The notes under the pieces were generated by a model. The model saw only the letters and a list, made by a program, of their open reading frames with translations. It was not told where the DNA came from and ran no database searches. Positions 35,893 to 44,660 of a stretch of DNA of 64,000 bases are shown here, piece by piece. Every line of letters begins with the position of its first letter. Positions within the stretch are counted from its first letter, which is position 1. The DNA is taken from positions 744,001 through 808,000 of the forward strand of contig NZ_CP080327.1 of the NCBI RefSeq assembly GCF_019443285.1. The letters are read 5' to 3'. Source of the DNA: Aquisediminimonas profunda. Lineage in GTDB: Bacteria; Pseudomonadota; Alphaproteobacteria; Sphingomonadales; Sphingomonadaceae. A program made the position numbers and the translations under genes.

Positions 35893-36183
35893 GTGATCCT
35901 TGAGCATGCGTTGCTGCAGGTCGTGGTGGGCCAGGAAGCGGCGTTCGAGGCCGCGCTGGTCGAAGCGAAGCCGCTCATTGAGGCTTCGCCCGGCTTTCGC
36001 GGGATCGAGGTCAGACGGGGATGCGAAGCGCCGGGGCTCTATCTTTTGATTGTCCAATGGGACACAATTGCTGATCATCGGGACGGGTTTCGCAAGTCGG
36101 ATCGTTATCAGCAATGGCGCTCCCTGTTGCACCCCTTCTATGATCCAATGCCGACGGTTGCCTATTTCGGAGATGTCTTGTGA
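35893..36183 (+). CDS. Antibiotic biosynthesis monooxygenase (ABM) domain protein
   Basis: A 96-residue dimeric ferredoxin-like-fold protein: EHALLQVVVGQEAAFEAAL, FRGIEVRRGCE and LYLLIVQWDTIADHRDGFRKSD are typical ABM strands and helix. The family includes quinol monooxygenases and many proteins of unknown role. It begins with GTG 9 bp after rho and overlaps the first TerC gene by 4 bp (GTGA). Confidence 0.82.
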   Translation: MILEHALLQVVVGQEAAFEAALVEAKPLIEASPGFRGIEVRRGCEAPGLYLLIVQWDTIADHRDGFRKSDRYQQWRSLLHPFYDPMPTVAYFGDVL

Positions 36184-36824
36184 TCGATTTCGCTGACGTA
36201 TTCACGGCGGCAGGCATGGCAACACTGTTGCAGGTCATCCTGATCGACCTCACCATGGCAGGTGACAACGTCGTGATCATGGGAACTCTTGCTTCGGGTC
36301 TTCCTGCCCGGGACCGACAGCGCGTCCTGATGTTCGGCGTCGGCATGGCGCTGGTGTTTCTCATCGCCTTTGCACTGGTTGCGACCTGGCTTCTGAAAAT
36401 TACCGGGCTTTTGCTGGCAGGTGGACTCTTGCTGCTTTGGGTCGCGTTCAACATGTATCGCGAGCTCCGCCCGGCCAATATTGTCGTTGCTGATGATCCG
36501 GGAACGCTCGCAGTCGAAGGGCCGCCGCCGACCAAGACCTTCCTCCAGGCGGCAATCCAGGTGACGCTTGCTGACCTTTCCATGAGCCTTGACAATGTTC
36601 TGGCTGTAGCAGCGGCTGCACGCGAGCATCCTACCGTTCTCTTCTTCGGGCTCGCGTTTTCGGTCACTCTTATGGGCTTGGCGGCCAATCTCGTTGCCAA
36701 GCTTGTCCAGCGCTATCACTGGATCGCCTGGATCGGATTGCTCGTCATTCTCTACGTTGCGCTCAAGATGGTTTGGGAAGGCGCACACCAGGTTGCTCCG
36801 ATCATTGTATCCTCGGTCGTCTGA
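36180..36824 (+). CDS. TerC family membrane protein, copy 1
   Basis: A 214-residue protein with about seven membrane helices. The TerC signature acidic residues are seen in LIDLTMAGDNVVIM and LADLSMSLDNVLAVAAAA, with a cytoplasmic loop between. Related YjbE/MntY-type proteins export or handle Mn2+ and related metals; the substrate here is inferred. The start is GTG 36180, coupled to the ABM gene. 15 bp separate it from copy 2. Confidence 0.88.
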   Translation: MIDFADVFTAAGMATLLQVILIDLTMAGDNVVIMGTLASGLPARDRQRVLMFGVGMALVFLIAFALVATWLLKITGLLLAGGLLLLWVAFNMYRELRPANIVVADDPGTLAVEGPPPTKTFLQAAIQVTLADLSMSLDNVLAVAAAAREHPTVLFFGLAFSVTLMGLAANLVAKLVQRYHWIAWIGLLVILYVALKMVWEGAHQVAPIIVSSVV

Positions 36825-36839
36825 GGCCATAGACAAGCG

Positions 36840-37487
36840 ATGGACCTGACCACCTTATTCGAGCCAGCAGCGCTCACAGCGTTTTTCGAGATATTGATGA
36901 TCGATATCGTCCTTGCGGGCGACAACGCGATCGTTGTGGGTGCGCTTGCTGCCGGATTGCCAGAGGCTGACCGCAAGAAGGTCATCATGCTTGGCGTGCT
37001 TGCAGCGCTGGTGCTGCGCATTGTCTTCGCGTTGACCGTCAGTCAGCTTCTTGGGATTGTCGGCCTCGTCCTTGCCGGCGGTTTTCTGCTGCTTTGGGTG
37101 GCATGGCGGATGTACCGCGAATTGCGTCACAGCGGGGAAAGTGCGGGATCTCCGGAAATTGAGGGGGATGAGCATTCGGGCATTGCCGCGCGTAAGAGCT
37201 TTGCGGCAGCCGCGTGGAGCGTCGCTCTCGCTGATGTCAGCATGAGTCTGGACAATGTCCTGGCGGTCGCAGGAGCGGCGCGTGAGCATCCGAATGTGCT
37301 TGTGATCGGCCTCATCCTCTCGGTTATTCTGATGGGCGCGGCCTCAAATGTCATCGCCAAATATATCGAGCGCTATCGCTGGATTGCGTGGATCGGCCTT
37401 GCAGTCATTGTGTGGGTTGCGGGCAAGATGATCTGGGACGGATGGCACGATGTCCATCCGCACCTGATGACTTTCATTGGTCGCTAG
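36840..37487 (+). CDS. TerC family membrane protein, copy 2
   Basis: A 215-residue paralogue of the preceding gene with the same layout: MIDIVLAGDNAIVVGALAAGLP, then a mid loop (ESAGSPEIEGDEHS) and LADVSMSLDNVLAVAGAAREHP. The match in the second half is close (SMSLDNVLAVA, RYRWIAWIGL). It is cotranscribed with copy 1. The different central loops (acidic here, proline-rich there) suggest distinct partners. It overlaps the convergent hydrolase end by 4 bp. Confidence 0.88.
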   Translation: MDLTTLFEPAALTAFFEILMIDIVLAGDNAIVVGALAAGLPEADRKKVIMLGVLAALVLRIVFALTVSQLLGIVGLVLAGGFLLLWVAWRMYRELRHSGESAGSPEIEGDEHSGIAARKSFAAAAWSVALADVSMSLDNVLAVAGAAREHPNVLVIGLILSVILMGAASNVIAKYIERYRWIAWIGLAVIVWVAGKMIWDGWHDVHPHLMTFIGR

Positions 37488-38170
37488 CGCAGGTTGTTTG
37501 CGAAGAAATCGACAGTTCTAGCGTCTGCGAGACGTGCCGCGCCTTCGTTCCGCCGCGTTCCCATTTCAGCTGCGAAGCCATGATCCAGGCCCGCATAATC
37601 GTAAAGTGTGACCTTGGGGTGGTTGTCCAGACCTTCATGGATCGCTGCTTGCGCTTCGGGCCCGACGAAATGGTCTGCGGTTGGGATATGGAGCATCAAC
37701 GGGTGAGCAATCGCGTGAGATTCGCCCAGCAACTGGTCAATCATGACACCATAATAGCCGACGGATGCGTTGATGTCTGTCCTGCAGGCTGTGAGATAGG
37801 CCAGCAGGCCACCAAGGCAGAATCCGACCGCACCGACCTTTTGAACGCCGCGGGCACGAATAGCGTGGATCGTTTCTTCAATATCTACGATCGATTTGTC
37901 TGTGCCCTTGTCGGCGCTATACTGGCCAAAGAGAGTCAACGCTTCCTGGAACTCGGATTCGACATCGGGGTTGAGCTCAATTCCGGGACGGATTCTCCAA
38001 AAAAGATCCGGTGCGACTGCCAGATAACCAAGCTTCGCCCAGTTATCGCATTTCTGGCGAATACCCGCATTCACACCAAATATTTCCTGGATGACGATGA
38101 TCGCCGCGCGCGGCGTTCCCTGCGGTTCGGCCATATAGGCGGAGAAATCGCCAATCTGGATCGTGCTCAT
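37484..38170 (-). CDS. Dienelactone hydrolase family protein
   Basis: A 228-residue alpha/beta hydrolase. The nucleophile is a cysteine in VGAVGFCLGGLLA (about 118), as in carboxymethylenebutenolidase; the acid is in PTADHFVG and the His in GLDHGFAAE. The physiological substrate is unknown and no chlorocatechol pathway genes are nearby. It is coupled to the upstream ogt gene by a 4-bp overlap. Together they are the only minus-strand genes between the origin and parB. Confidence 0.9.
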   Translation of the reverse strand: MSTIQIGDFSAYMAEPQGTPRAAIIVIQEIFGVNAGIRQKCDNWAKLGYLAVAPDLFWRIRPGIELNPDVESEFQEALTLFGQYSADKGTDKSIVDIEETIHAIRARGVQKVGAVGFCLGGLLAYLTACRTDINASVGYYGVMIDQLLGESHAIAHPLMLHIPTADHFVGPEAQAAIHEGLDNHPKVTLYDYAGLDHGFAAEMGTRRNEGAARLADARTVDFFANNLR

Positions 38171-38661
38171 AGCAATCGTGTCCTTATTCCATGGGAGTGT
38201 ACAGCTTCAAAATCGATCAGCCAGGCCTTTGTTTCAGGGCCGGCTCCGGCAGAGTAATATTCGCGACCTGACGATGAAATGACCCTATGACACGGGATAA
38301 TGATCGGAAACGGATTGGACTTGCAAGCCTGACCGATTGCCCGGGCAATCGTTCCCGCCCGCAGCGCAACTGCGCCGTAAGTCTCCGTCTCGCCAAAGGG
38401 AATGGCGGCAATTGCGCAGCGCAGTTGGTGAGCCTCCGGCGAAGTAGCGGCTTCGAGCGGGAGATCGAAGAATTTGCGCTGACCGGCAAAATAGTCGCGC
38501 ATTTGCTCGACCGCGCAGTCAAGGGCAGAATTCTGTCGATCTGCCACTTCTTTCCCGGTTCCCGGAAAGATCCGAACTGACGTCAGGGCGTCATCCCTTG
38601 CCACAAGTTCGATCATGCCGATCGGTGTTTCGATACGGGCAGTTGCGGGCGCGGCGCACAT
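38167..38661 (-). CDS. ogt: Methylated-DNA--protein-cysteine S-methyltransferase
   Basis: A 164-residue suicide repair protein that takes O6-methyl groups from guanine. The acceptor Cys is in IIIPCHRVISSSG (about 124); GETETYGAVA and the arginine finger helix region ARAIGQACKSNP are present. It lacks the Ada N-terminal domain. Divergent from the DUF6489 gene across 38 bp. Confidence 0.92.
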   Translation of the reverse strand: MCAAPATARIETPIGMIELVARDDALTSVRIFPGTGKEVADRQNSALDCAVEQMRDYFAGQRKFFDLPLEAATSPEAHQLRCAIAAIPFGETETYGAVALRAGTIARAIGQACKSNPFPIIIPCHRVISSSGREYYSAGAGPETKAWLIDFEAVHSHGIRTRLL

Positions 38662-38699
38662 GCGGCAAGGTTTAGCACCGGGCCCAATGGAGACCAGCC

Positions 38700-38954
38700 A
38701 TGAAATTCAATATCGACGTCGATTGCACCCCAGAAGAGGTCCGCCGCCTGGTTGGCTTGCCTGATCTTTCCGGTGTGCATGAAGTCTATCTCAATCAGAT
38801 GAAGACCGTCATGACCAAGGGGCTGACGCCGGACATGGTCGAAGGGATGGTGCGGAATTGGGTTCCGATGGGGGGACAAGGCGTTGATTTCGTCAAGGAC
38901 TTGATCGGTCAGTTTTCCGGCGGCGACGGATCGGGCAAGAAGAAAAAGGATTGA
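38700..38954 (+). CDS. DUF6489 family protein
   Basis: An 84-residue protein beginning MKFNIDVDCTPEEVRRLVGLPDL and ending in a lysine run (GSGKKKKD). This corresponds to DUF6489, a small alphaproteobacterial family of unknown role. No catalytic motif is seen. Its stop overlaps the TTG start of mnmE (TTGA at 38951-38954), so it is translationally coupled to tRNA modification genes. Confidence 0.8.
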   Translation: MKFNIDVDCTPEEVRRLVGLPDLSGVHEVYLNQMKTVMTKGLTPDMVEGMVRNWVPMGGQGVDFVKDLIGQFSGGDGSGKKKKD

Positions 38955-40222
38955 GCCTGTCAACACGCGATACGATCTTTGCCTTGTCCAGCGGCTTGCC
39001 GCCCGCGGGCATCGCGGTTGTCAGGATTACCGGTCCGCAAGCCGCCACCGCGCTTGAGACACTGGCTGGCAAACTGCCTGAACCACGGCGAGCAGTCTAT
39101 CGAGCACTCCATGACGATCACGGCACCCTGCTCGATCACGCACTCATTCTGTGGTTTTGCGGCACCAGGACCGCAACAGGCGAGGATCTGGCGGAGCTTC
39201 ACCTCCATGGAGGGCGAGCCGTGGTATTCTCTGTTCTCGACGCATTGCAGCAGGTTCCCGGTCTTCGTCCTGCAGTGGCCGGAGAGTTCACGCGCCGGGC
39301 TTTTGAAAATGGACGAATCGACCTTTCGGAAGCCGAAGGCCTTGCCGACCTTCTCGCGGCCGAAACGGAAAGCCAACGCCAATCTGCCCTGACGCTTGCG
39401 GAGGGCGGGCTGGGCCGCAAGGTTGAAATCTGGCAAAGCGAGCTGTTGAGGCTTTCAGCGCAGGTTGAGGCGGCATTGGATTTTTCCGACGAGGATGATG
39501 TCGGGGACGCATCAGCTGTTCGCGCACATTTGGCAATGCTGGCAGACGAGATGGCAAGTCTCTTGGCCGCGCCGGGTGCAGAGCGGTTGCGCGATGGCAT
39601 TCGCGTTGTTCTTGCTGGTCCCCCGAATTCAGGAAAGTCGAGCCTTTTCAATGTATTAGCAAATCGTGAGGCGGCGATTGTCTCTGATATAGCCGGCACG
39701 ACGCGCGACAGGATCGAGGCAGTCATTGCGTTGGACGGCGTGCCTTTCGTCTTGATCGACACAGCCGGCTTGCGGGAAAGCGACGATGCCATTGAGGCTA
39801 TCGGTGTGGCCCGCGCCGAAGATGCCCTGGCATCCGCCGATGTCATACTCTGGCTCGGGGACGCGGCGAGCACCCCTTCTGGTGCACTGCTCGTGGCCGC
39901 CAAATCGGACCTGGACGCGGGACGGCTCGGCCTTCCGGTGTCCGTCGTGTCGGGCGAGGGCATTGCACAGCTGAAGTCTGAACTGCTGGTGCGCGCGCGC
40001 GGTCTGCTGCCCAAGCCGGGCGCTCTCGCACTCAATCGCCGCCACAAGTCCATTTTGCGGGCAGTCGGGGATTCACTTGTGCGGGCGGCAGCCGAAGATG
40101 ATCTCCTGATCGTTGCCGAGCACCTCCGCCAGGCGCGAAGTGAGCTAGACCGGTTGACCGGTCGATCCGGCGTGGAGGATATGCTCGACGCATTGTTTGG
40201 CAGCATGTGTATCGGGAAATAG
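38951..40222 (+). CDS. mnmE: tRNA uridine-5-carboxymethylaminomethyl(34) synthesis GTPase MnmE
   Basis: A 423-residue protein starting TTG and reading STRDTIFALSSGLPPAGIAVVR. The N-terminal folate-binding domain precedes a G domain with G1 AGPPNSGKSSLF, switch DIAGTTRD and G3 DTAGLRES. The C-terminal CIGK motif is kept (MCIGK). With MnmG it makes the cmnm5 modification at tRNA position 34. It is about 30 residues shorter than the E. coli form, as is common in alphaproteobacteria. A parS site begins 3 bp after the stop codon. Confidence 0.95.
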   Translation: MSLSTRDTIFALSSGLPPAGIAVVRITGPQAATALETLAGKLPEPRRAVYRALHDDHGTLLDHALILWFCGTRTATGEDLAELHLHGGRAVVFSVLDALQQVPGLRPAVAGEFTRRAFENGRIDLSEAEGLADLLAAETESQRQSALTLAEGGLGRKVEIWQSELLRLSAQVEAALDFSDEDDVGDASAVRAHLAMLADEMASLLAAPGAERLRDGIRVVLAGPPNSGKSSLFNVLANREAAIVSDIAGTTRDRIEAVIALDGVPFVLIDTAGLRESDDAIEAIGVARAEDALASADVILWLGDAASTPSGALLVAAKSDLDAGRLGLPVSVVSGEGIAQLKSELLVRARGLLPKPGALALNRRHKSILRAVGDSLVRAAAEDDLLIVAEHLRQARSELDRLTGRSGVEDMLDALFGSMCIGK

Positions 40223-40224
40223 GA

Positions 40225-40240
40225 TGTTTCACGTGAAACA
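40225..40240. other. parS: parS centromere site 1 (intergenic, mnmE-mnmG)
   Basis: A perfect 16-bp palindrome TGTTTCACGTGAAACA, identical to the universal bacterial parS consensus bound by ParB. It lies 2 bp after the mnmE stop triplet and 38 bp before the mnmG start. Confidence 0.95.
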
Positions 40241-40278
40241 GGTTGGCAATTTGCTACTTCGGGCGTAGCGGCGCCATC

Positions 40279-42105
40279 ATGCAGCGTTTCGATGTCATTG
40301 TCGTTGGTGGAGGCCATGCGGGCTGCGAAGCTGCGGCTGCTGCCGCACGGATGGGTGCGCGCACGGCTCTTGTGAGTTTTCGGCGCGACCAGATTGGAGC
40401 CATGTCCTGCAATCCGGCGATCGGCGGACTCGGCAAGGGACATCTCGTGCGCGAGGTCGATGCGTTCGACGGGATTATCGCGCGTGCCGCCGACGCGGCT
40501 GCCATTCACTACCGGATGCTCAACGCGTCAAAAGGAGCCGCAGTTCAGGGGCCCCGAATCCAGGCGGACAGGAAGCTTTTCAAGGCCGCGATTCATCGCC
40601 TGCTCGACGCACAGGCTGGCCTGGAAATCGTCGAGGCGGAGGCCGCATCGCTGCGATTTGACGGCGAGCGGGTCACGGGGCTGGTTCTCGGATGCGGACA
40701 GCAACTCGAGGCCCGTTCGGTTGTCCTGGCGACGGGCACCTTTCTCAATGGCAAGATGTTCTGCGGAGAATCCCAGACAGTTGGCGGCAGAGTGGGAGAG
40801 GCGGCCTCGATTTCCCTTGGCGCACAGTTGCGCGATCGCAAGTTGCCGCTGGGGCGGCTCAAGACAGGCACGCCGCCGCGTCTTGATGGGCGCACGATTG
40901 ATTGGGCGGTGCTCGAGTCTCAGCCGTCTGATGAGGCAAGCTGGACGTTCTCGGATCTCAATGTTTCACGTGAAACACCGCAACTTTTCTGTGCAATCAC
41001 GCGTACCAACAGCCACACTCACGAGGTGATCCGCAAGAGCCTCGATCGGTCTCCGCTGTTCGCAGGGCATATCGAAGGGCAAGGGCCGCGTTACTGTCCT
41101 TCGATTGAAGACAAGATCCACCGCTTTGGGGACAGGGACGGGCACCAGATTTTCCTTGAGCCGGAGGGATTGGACTGCACGCTCGTCTATCCCAATGGAA
41201 TTTCGACGTCTCTTCCAGCGGATGTGCAGCTGGCCTTTCTGCGCACAATCAAGGGACTTGAAAAGGTCGAGATCGCGCAGCCCGGCTATGCGGTTGAATA
41301 TGACCATGTCGACCCGCGCGCTTTGCACCCGACGTTGGCCCTGAAGGACATTGAGTGGCTGTTCTGCGCCGGGCAGATTAACGGGACAACCGGATACGAA
41401 GAGGCCGCTGCGCAGGGTCTGGTGGCAGGCTTGAATGCTGCGGCGCAAGCGCTTGGGCGACCGCCCATCCTGTTCGATCGCGCCTCTTCCTATATTGGCG
41501 TGATGATTGATGACCTTGTTTTGCAAGGCATTACAGAGCCATACCGGATGCTCACGGCGCGTGCGGAGTATCGATTGCGGCTCCGTTCGGACAATGCAGC
41601 AACACGCCTCACGCCGATCGCCATTGATGTCGGCTGTGTCGAACTTGCGCGGCGCAACTGGTTTGAGCGGCACCGTTCGGAACGTGCTGCGTTGATCAAT
41701 CTGCTCAAAAGCAAGATGGAACGCGATCCGCGCAGGACGGATGGGGAAAGGCACTCCCTGTTCGATCTCATTCGCATTGCGGGGCTGGATGCCAAAAGCC
41801 TCAAAGACATATTTCCCGGAGTGGCGGACTGGCAGTCTACCATTGTCGCAGAGGTTATCGAGGACGCTCGCTACGCGCCCTATGTCGCGCGCCAGGAGGC
41901 CGAGATTCGGGCGATGAGGGCCAATGAGACGATAAGGCTCGGCGATTTGATCGACTATCGCGCGATTGCCGGGCTTTCGAATGAAATGGTCGAACGCCTT
42001 GAGGCGGCGCGCCCGGCAACGCTTGGAGCTGCCGAGCGGATTCGTGGTATTACACCAGCGGCCCTGGCCGCTATTCTCGTGAGCGCAAGACGGGCAGCAG
42101 CATGA
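40279..42105 (+). CDS. mnmG: tRNA uridine-5-carboxymethylaminomethyl(34) synthesis enzyme MnmG
   Basis: A 608-residue FAD enzyme, the partner of MnmE. It opens [19 protein letters not shown], with [27 protein letters not shown] and [26 protein letters not shown] and the C-terminal helical domain follow. The start ATG 40279 matches the family; a TTG 12 codons upstream is less likely. The gene contains a parS site (40962-40977), which encodes part of NVSRETPQ. The stop overlaps rsmG (ATGA). Confidence 0.96.
   Translation: MQRFDVIVVGGGHAGCEAAAAAARMGARTALVSFRRDQIGAMSCNPAIGGLGKGHLVREVDAFDGIIARAADAAAIHYRMLNASKGAAVQGPRIQADRKLFKAAIHRLLDAQAGLEIVEAEAASLRFDGERVTGLVLGCGQQLEARSVVLATGTFLNGKMFCGESQTVGGRVGEAASISLGAQLRDRKLPLGRLKTGTPPRLDGRTIDWAVLESQPSDEASWTFSDLNVSRETPQLFCAITRTNSHTHEVIRKSLDRSPLFAGHIEGQGPRYCPSIEDKIHRFGDRDGHQIFLEPEGLDCTLVYPNGISTSLPADVQLAFLRTIKGLEKVEIAQPGYAVEYDHVDPRALHPTLALKDIEWLFCAGQINGTTGYEEAAAQGLVAGLNAAAQALGRPPILFDRASSYIGVMIDDLVLQGITEPYRMLTARAEYRLRLRSDNAATRLTPIAIDVGCVELARRNWFERHRSERAALINLLKSKMERDPRRTDGERHSLFDLIRIAGLDAKSLKDIFPGVADWQSTIVAEVIEDARYAPYVARQEAEIRAMRANETIRLGDLIDYRAIAGLSNEMVERLEAARPATLGAAERIRGITPAALAAILVSARRAAA
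40962..40977. other. parS: parS centromere site 2 (inside mnmG)
   Basis: A second perfect TGTTTCACGTGAAACA palindrome, in frame within mnmG and translated as part of NVSRET. ParB would have to bind inside an essential-type reading frame. Confidence 0.95.
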
Positions 42106-42743
42106 CTGAAGACGAAGCCAGGGAATGGCTGATTCGTCATTTTGATGTTTCACGTGAAACAATGATCAAGCTTGAGGCATTTGCCGCTGCCGTAATCGCG
42201 GAGAACTCTAAGCAAAATCTGATCAGCGCTGCGACCATTCCCAATATCTGGAGCCGCCACATCATGGATTCTGCCCAGCTGCTGCGTCTTGGTCGTTCGG
42301 ATGCCGATGTGCCCGGCCCTTGGCTTGATCTTGGCACAGGTGCCGGCTTCCCAGGCATGATCATAGCGATCCTGACTGACTTTCCCGTCATTCTGGTTGA
42401 ATCGCGGCGAAAGCGCTTCGAATTCCTTGTGGATCAGGCCAAGTCTCTGGGATTGACCAACGTCAAGGTGCATTGCGGGCGGCTTGAAACACTAGAAACA
42501 TTTCCGGTAGGCACGATATCTGCGCGCGCATTTGCGCCCTTGGGCAAACTTCTGGGACTTGCCCACCGCTTTTCCACAGAAAAGACGCGTTGGTTGTTGC
42601 CGAAAGGCCGAAGCGTGCGCGAAGAACTGGAATCGGTCGCCAGTTCGTGGCAGGGTAGTTTTCAAGTGGAATCCAGCCAGACTGATGCCGACGCAGCGAT
42701 TATCGTCGCTACCGGCGTAAGACCGAGGAAAAGAGCCCGATGA
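42102..42743 (+). CDS. rsmG: 16S rRNA (guanine(527)-N(7))-methyltransferase RsmG
   Basis: A 213-residue methyltransferase for m7G527 in 16S rRNA. The SAM motif is [17 protein letters not shown], followed by [11 protein letters not shown] and a catalytic-type ISARAFAPL. The family's FDVSRET near the N-terminus is here encoded by a parS site. It overlaps mnmG and parA by 4 bp each, tying the modification genes to segregation. Confidence 0.95.
   Translation: MTEDEAREWLIRHFDVSRETMIKLEAFAAAVIAENSKQNLISAATIPNIWSRHIMDSAQLLRLGRSDADVPGPWLDLGTGAGFPGMIIAILTDFPVILVESRRKRFEFLVDQAKSLGLTNVKVHCGRLETLETFPVGTISARAFAPLGKLLGLAHRFSTEKTRWLLPKGRSVREELESVASSWQGSFQVESSQTDADAAIIVATGVRPRKRAR
42146..42161. other. parS: parS centromere site 3 (inside rsmG)
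   Basis: A third perfect TGTTTCACGTGAAACA palindrome, 45 bp into rsmG and encoding DVSRETM. It is the site closest to parA-parB, about 600 bp upstream of parA. Confidence 0.95.
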
Positions 42744-43522
42744 TCCGAATTGCCGTTGCAAACCAGAAAGGTGGCGTGGGGAAGACCACGACGGCAATCA
42801 ATGTTGCGACGGCTCTGGCGGCGACCGGTTGGAGAGTGTTGCTGGTCGACCTGGATCCTCAGGGGAATGCATCGACGGGGCTCGGCATTCACCAGGCCGA
42901 ACGCGTGCGTTCAAGCTATGACTTGCTGCTCGGGGAATGCGGCCTTGCCGATGCCGTGATCGCGACCCGCATCCCGCGACTGGATCTCATTGCATCAACG
43001 CCTGATCTGTCCGGTGCCGAAATCGAACTGGTCGACTTCGAACAGCGGACGCACCGCCTGTTGACGGCGCTCGAGACGGCGCCACCCGGCAAATGGGATA
43101 TTGCGCTGTTCGATTGTCCGCCGTCTCTTGGTCTTCTGACCTTGAATGCAATGGTTGCGGCGCAATCTCTGCTCGTTCCCCTCCAATGCGAGTTTTTCGC
43201 GCTTGAGGGATTAAGTCAATTATTACAGACAGTTGAGCGGATTAGAGGTCGTTTCAATCCCACACTTTCGATTCTTGGCGTGGCGCTTACGATGTATGAT
43301 CGCCGCAACCGACTGACCGAGCAAGTGGCGCAGGATGTGCGCACCTGCCTCGGCAAGGCCGTGTTTGAGACGGTGATTCCGCGCAATGTCCGCCTGTCCG
43401 AAGCGCCGAGCCACGGATTGCCGGCACTGATCTATGATCACAAATGTCCCGGCTCGGAAGCCTATATGGCCTTGGCCCGGGAACTGATTGGACGGCTGCC
43501 GCGGCAGAAGGCGGCAGCGTGA
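42740..43522 (+). CDS. parA: Chromosome partitioning ATPase ParA (Soj)
   Basis: A 260-residue deviant Walker A ATPase: IAVANQKGGVGKTTTAINVA has the signature lysine, DLDPQGNASTGLGI is the A' motif and DCPPSLGLLTLNAM the B motif. ATP-bound ParA coats the nucleoid and pulls ParB-parS complexes, moving the origin. Overlaps rsmG and parB by 4 bp each. Confidence 0.97.
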   Translation: MIRIAVANQKGGVGKTTTAINVATALAATGWRVLLVDLDPQGNASTGLGIHQAERVRSSYDLLLGECGLADAVIATRIPRLDLIASTPDLSGAEIELVDFEQRTHRLLTALETAPPGKWDIALFDCPPSLGLLTLNAMVAAQSLLVPLQCEFFALEGLSQLLQTVERIRGRFNPTLSILGVALTMYDRRNRLTEQVAQDVRTCLGKAVFETVIPRNVRLSEAPSHGLPALIYDHKCPGSEAYMALARELIGRLPRQKAAA

Positions 43523-44430
43523 GCGAAGAAACGCCTTCCGCCCCCCTGAAGAAACGCCCGACCGGTCTCGGTAGGGGTCTGTCTGCGTTGTTGGGTGAGA
43601 TCGAGCGGGAAGCGCCAGTAGCGCTCGACGGAAATACGCCCGATGGGGTTCGAATGGTCGATGTCAATCGACTGCGCCCGCTTCCCAACCAGCCACGTAA
43701 GACGTTCAAGGACGATGCCCTTGATGAGCTGGCCGAATCGATCAAGTCACGAGGCATGCTCCAGCCCATTGTTGTGCGCGACCCTGACCACGACGGGCAC
43801 TATGAAATCATAGCGGGCGAGCGCCGATGGCGTGCCGCCCAAAGAGCGCAACTCCATCAAGTCCCTGTAATTGTTAGAGAATTTGATGATGTTACTGCGC
43901 TTGAAATTGCGATCATCGAGAATATCCAGCGTGAACAGCTCAATGCCTGGGAAGAGGGTGAGGCTTATCGGCGGCTGATCGATGACCATGGGCACACGCA
44001 GGAAGCTTTGGGCAGGATTGTCGGAAAATCGCGCAGCCATGTGGCGAACCTCATGCGGCTGCGCAATCTGCCCCTGCCGGTGCATGACTGGCTGACCGCT
44101 GGCGAGATTACCATGGGTCATGCGCGGGCGCTTTTGGGGGCGGAGGATCCATTGTCGCTGGGTCGGATGATCGTCCAACGCGGCTTATCGGTGCGCGAAA
44201 CCGAGCGACTTGTCAAAAAGGCGAAAGCGCCCACCCGCACGCGCAACGCCCGCTCAGGCGATCGCGTTGGAGATCCGGACCTTTTGGCGCTCGAACGGCA
44301 GCTGACAGACATGTTGGGTTTGAAGGTCAAGATCAACCATCAGGCGCGTTCGGGAACGATGACGCTCTCCTATTCTTCGCTGGAACAACTCGACATGATT
44401 TGCCAGCGGCTGAGCGGCGAACCGATTTAG
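43519..44430 (+). CDS. parB: Chromosome partitioning protein ParB (Spo0J)
   Basis: A 303-residue CTP-dependent parS-binding clamp. The N-terminal ParA-stimulating region has KKRPTGLGRGLSALLGE, the CTPase box contains GERRWRAAQRA, and the HTH includes GRIVGKSRSHVANLMRL. The C-terminal dimer domain ends the protein. Start GTG 43519 overlaps the parA stop as GTGA; a longer upstream frame lies within parA. It should bind the three parS sites upstream. Confidence 0.97.
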   Translation: MSEETPSAPLKKRPTGLGRGLSALLGEIEREAPVALDGNTPDGVRMVDVNRLRPLPNQPRKTFKDDALDELAESIKSRGMLQPIVVRDPDHDGHYEIIAGERRWRAAQRAQLHQVPVIVREFDDVTALEIAIIENIQREQLNAWEEGEAYRRLIDDHGHTQEALGRIVGKSRSHVANLMRLRNLPLPVHDWLTAGEITMGHARALLGAEDPLSLGRMIVQRGLSVRETERLVKKAKAPTRTRNARSGDRVGDPDLLALERQLTDMLGLKVKINHQARSGTMTLSYSSLEQLDMICQRLSGEPI

Positions 44431-44660
44431 TTGTCCAAACGGGCCACGGCCCGTTCCATCAGCCAAACGCGAATCGCGCTTGCGAGGTTCGGCGGATTGT
44501 CGCGTTCAATTCGATGTGCATCGATTTGGGCAATAAGAGCATTGAGCGGCAGCGACTGATTTTCTGCGGACGTTTTGAGCGCTTGCCAGAACACCGGCTC
44601 GAGGCTGATCGAGGTTTCATGGCCCGCAATCGTGACCGAGCGCTTGATTGGCCCCGTCAT
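44427..44660 (-). CDS. Ribbon-helix-helix domain protein
   Basis: A 77-residue protein with a basic strand (PIKRSVTIAGHETSISLEPVFWQALK) and helices (LPLNALIAQIDAHRIE, LASAIRVWLMERAV), the RHH_4 pattern of small DNA-binding regulators seen in alphaproteobacteria. It overlaps phaB's stop by one base (TGATG) and ends convergently inside the parB stop (TTAG), so it is locked between the two genes. The target is unknown; an effect on phaB is the simplest guess. Confidence 0.82.
   Translation of the reverse strand: MTGPIKRSVTIAGHETSISLEPVFWQALKTSAENQSLPLNALIAQIDAHRIERDNPPNLASAIRVWLMERAVARLDN

Noticed and set aside
39199-40509. 436-residue minus-strand ORF opposite mnmE
   Set aside because: It is a mirror of the strongly biased mnmE frame, has Ser/Arg/Ala-rich low-complexity content and no family motif.
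40966-42162. 398-residue minus-strand ORF opposite mnmG
   Set aside because: Lies entirely within mnmG and rsmG on the opposite strand, without recognisable motifs; a codon-bias shadow.
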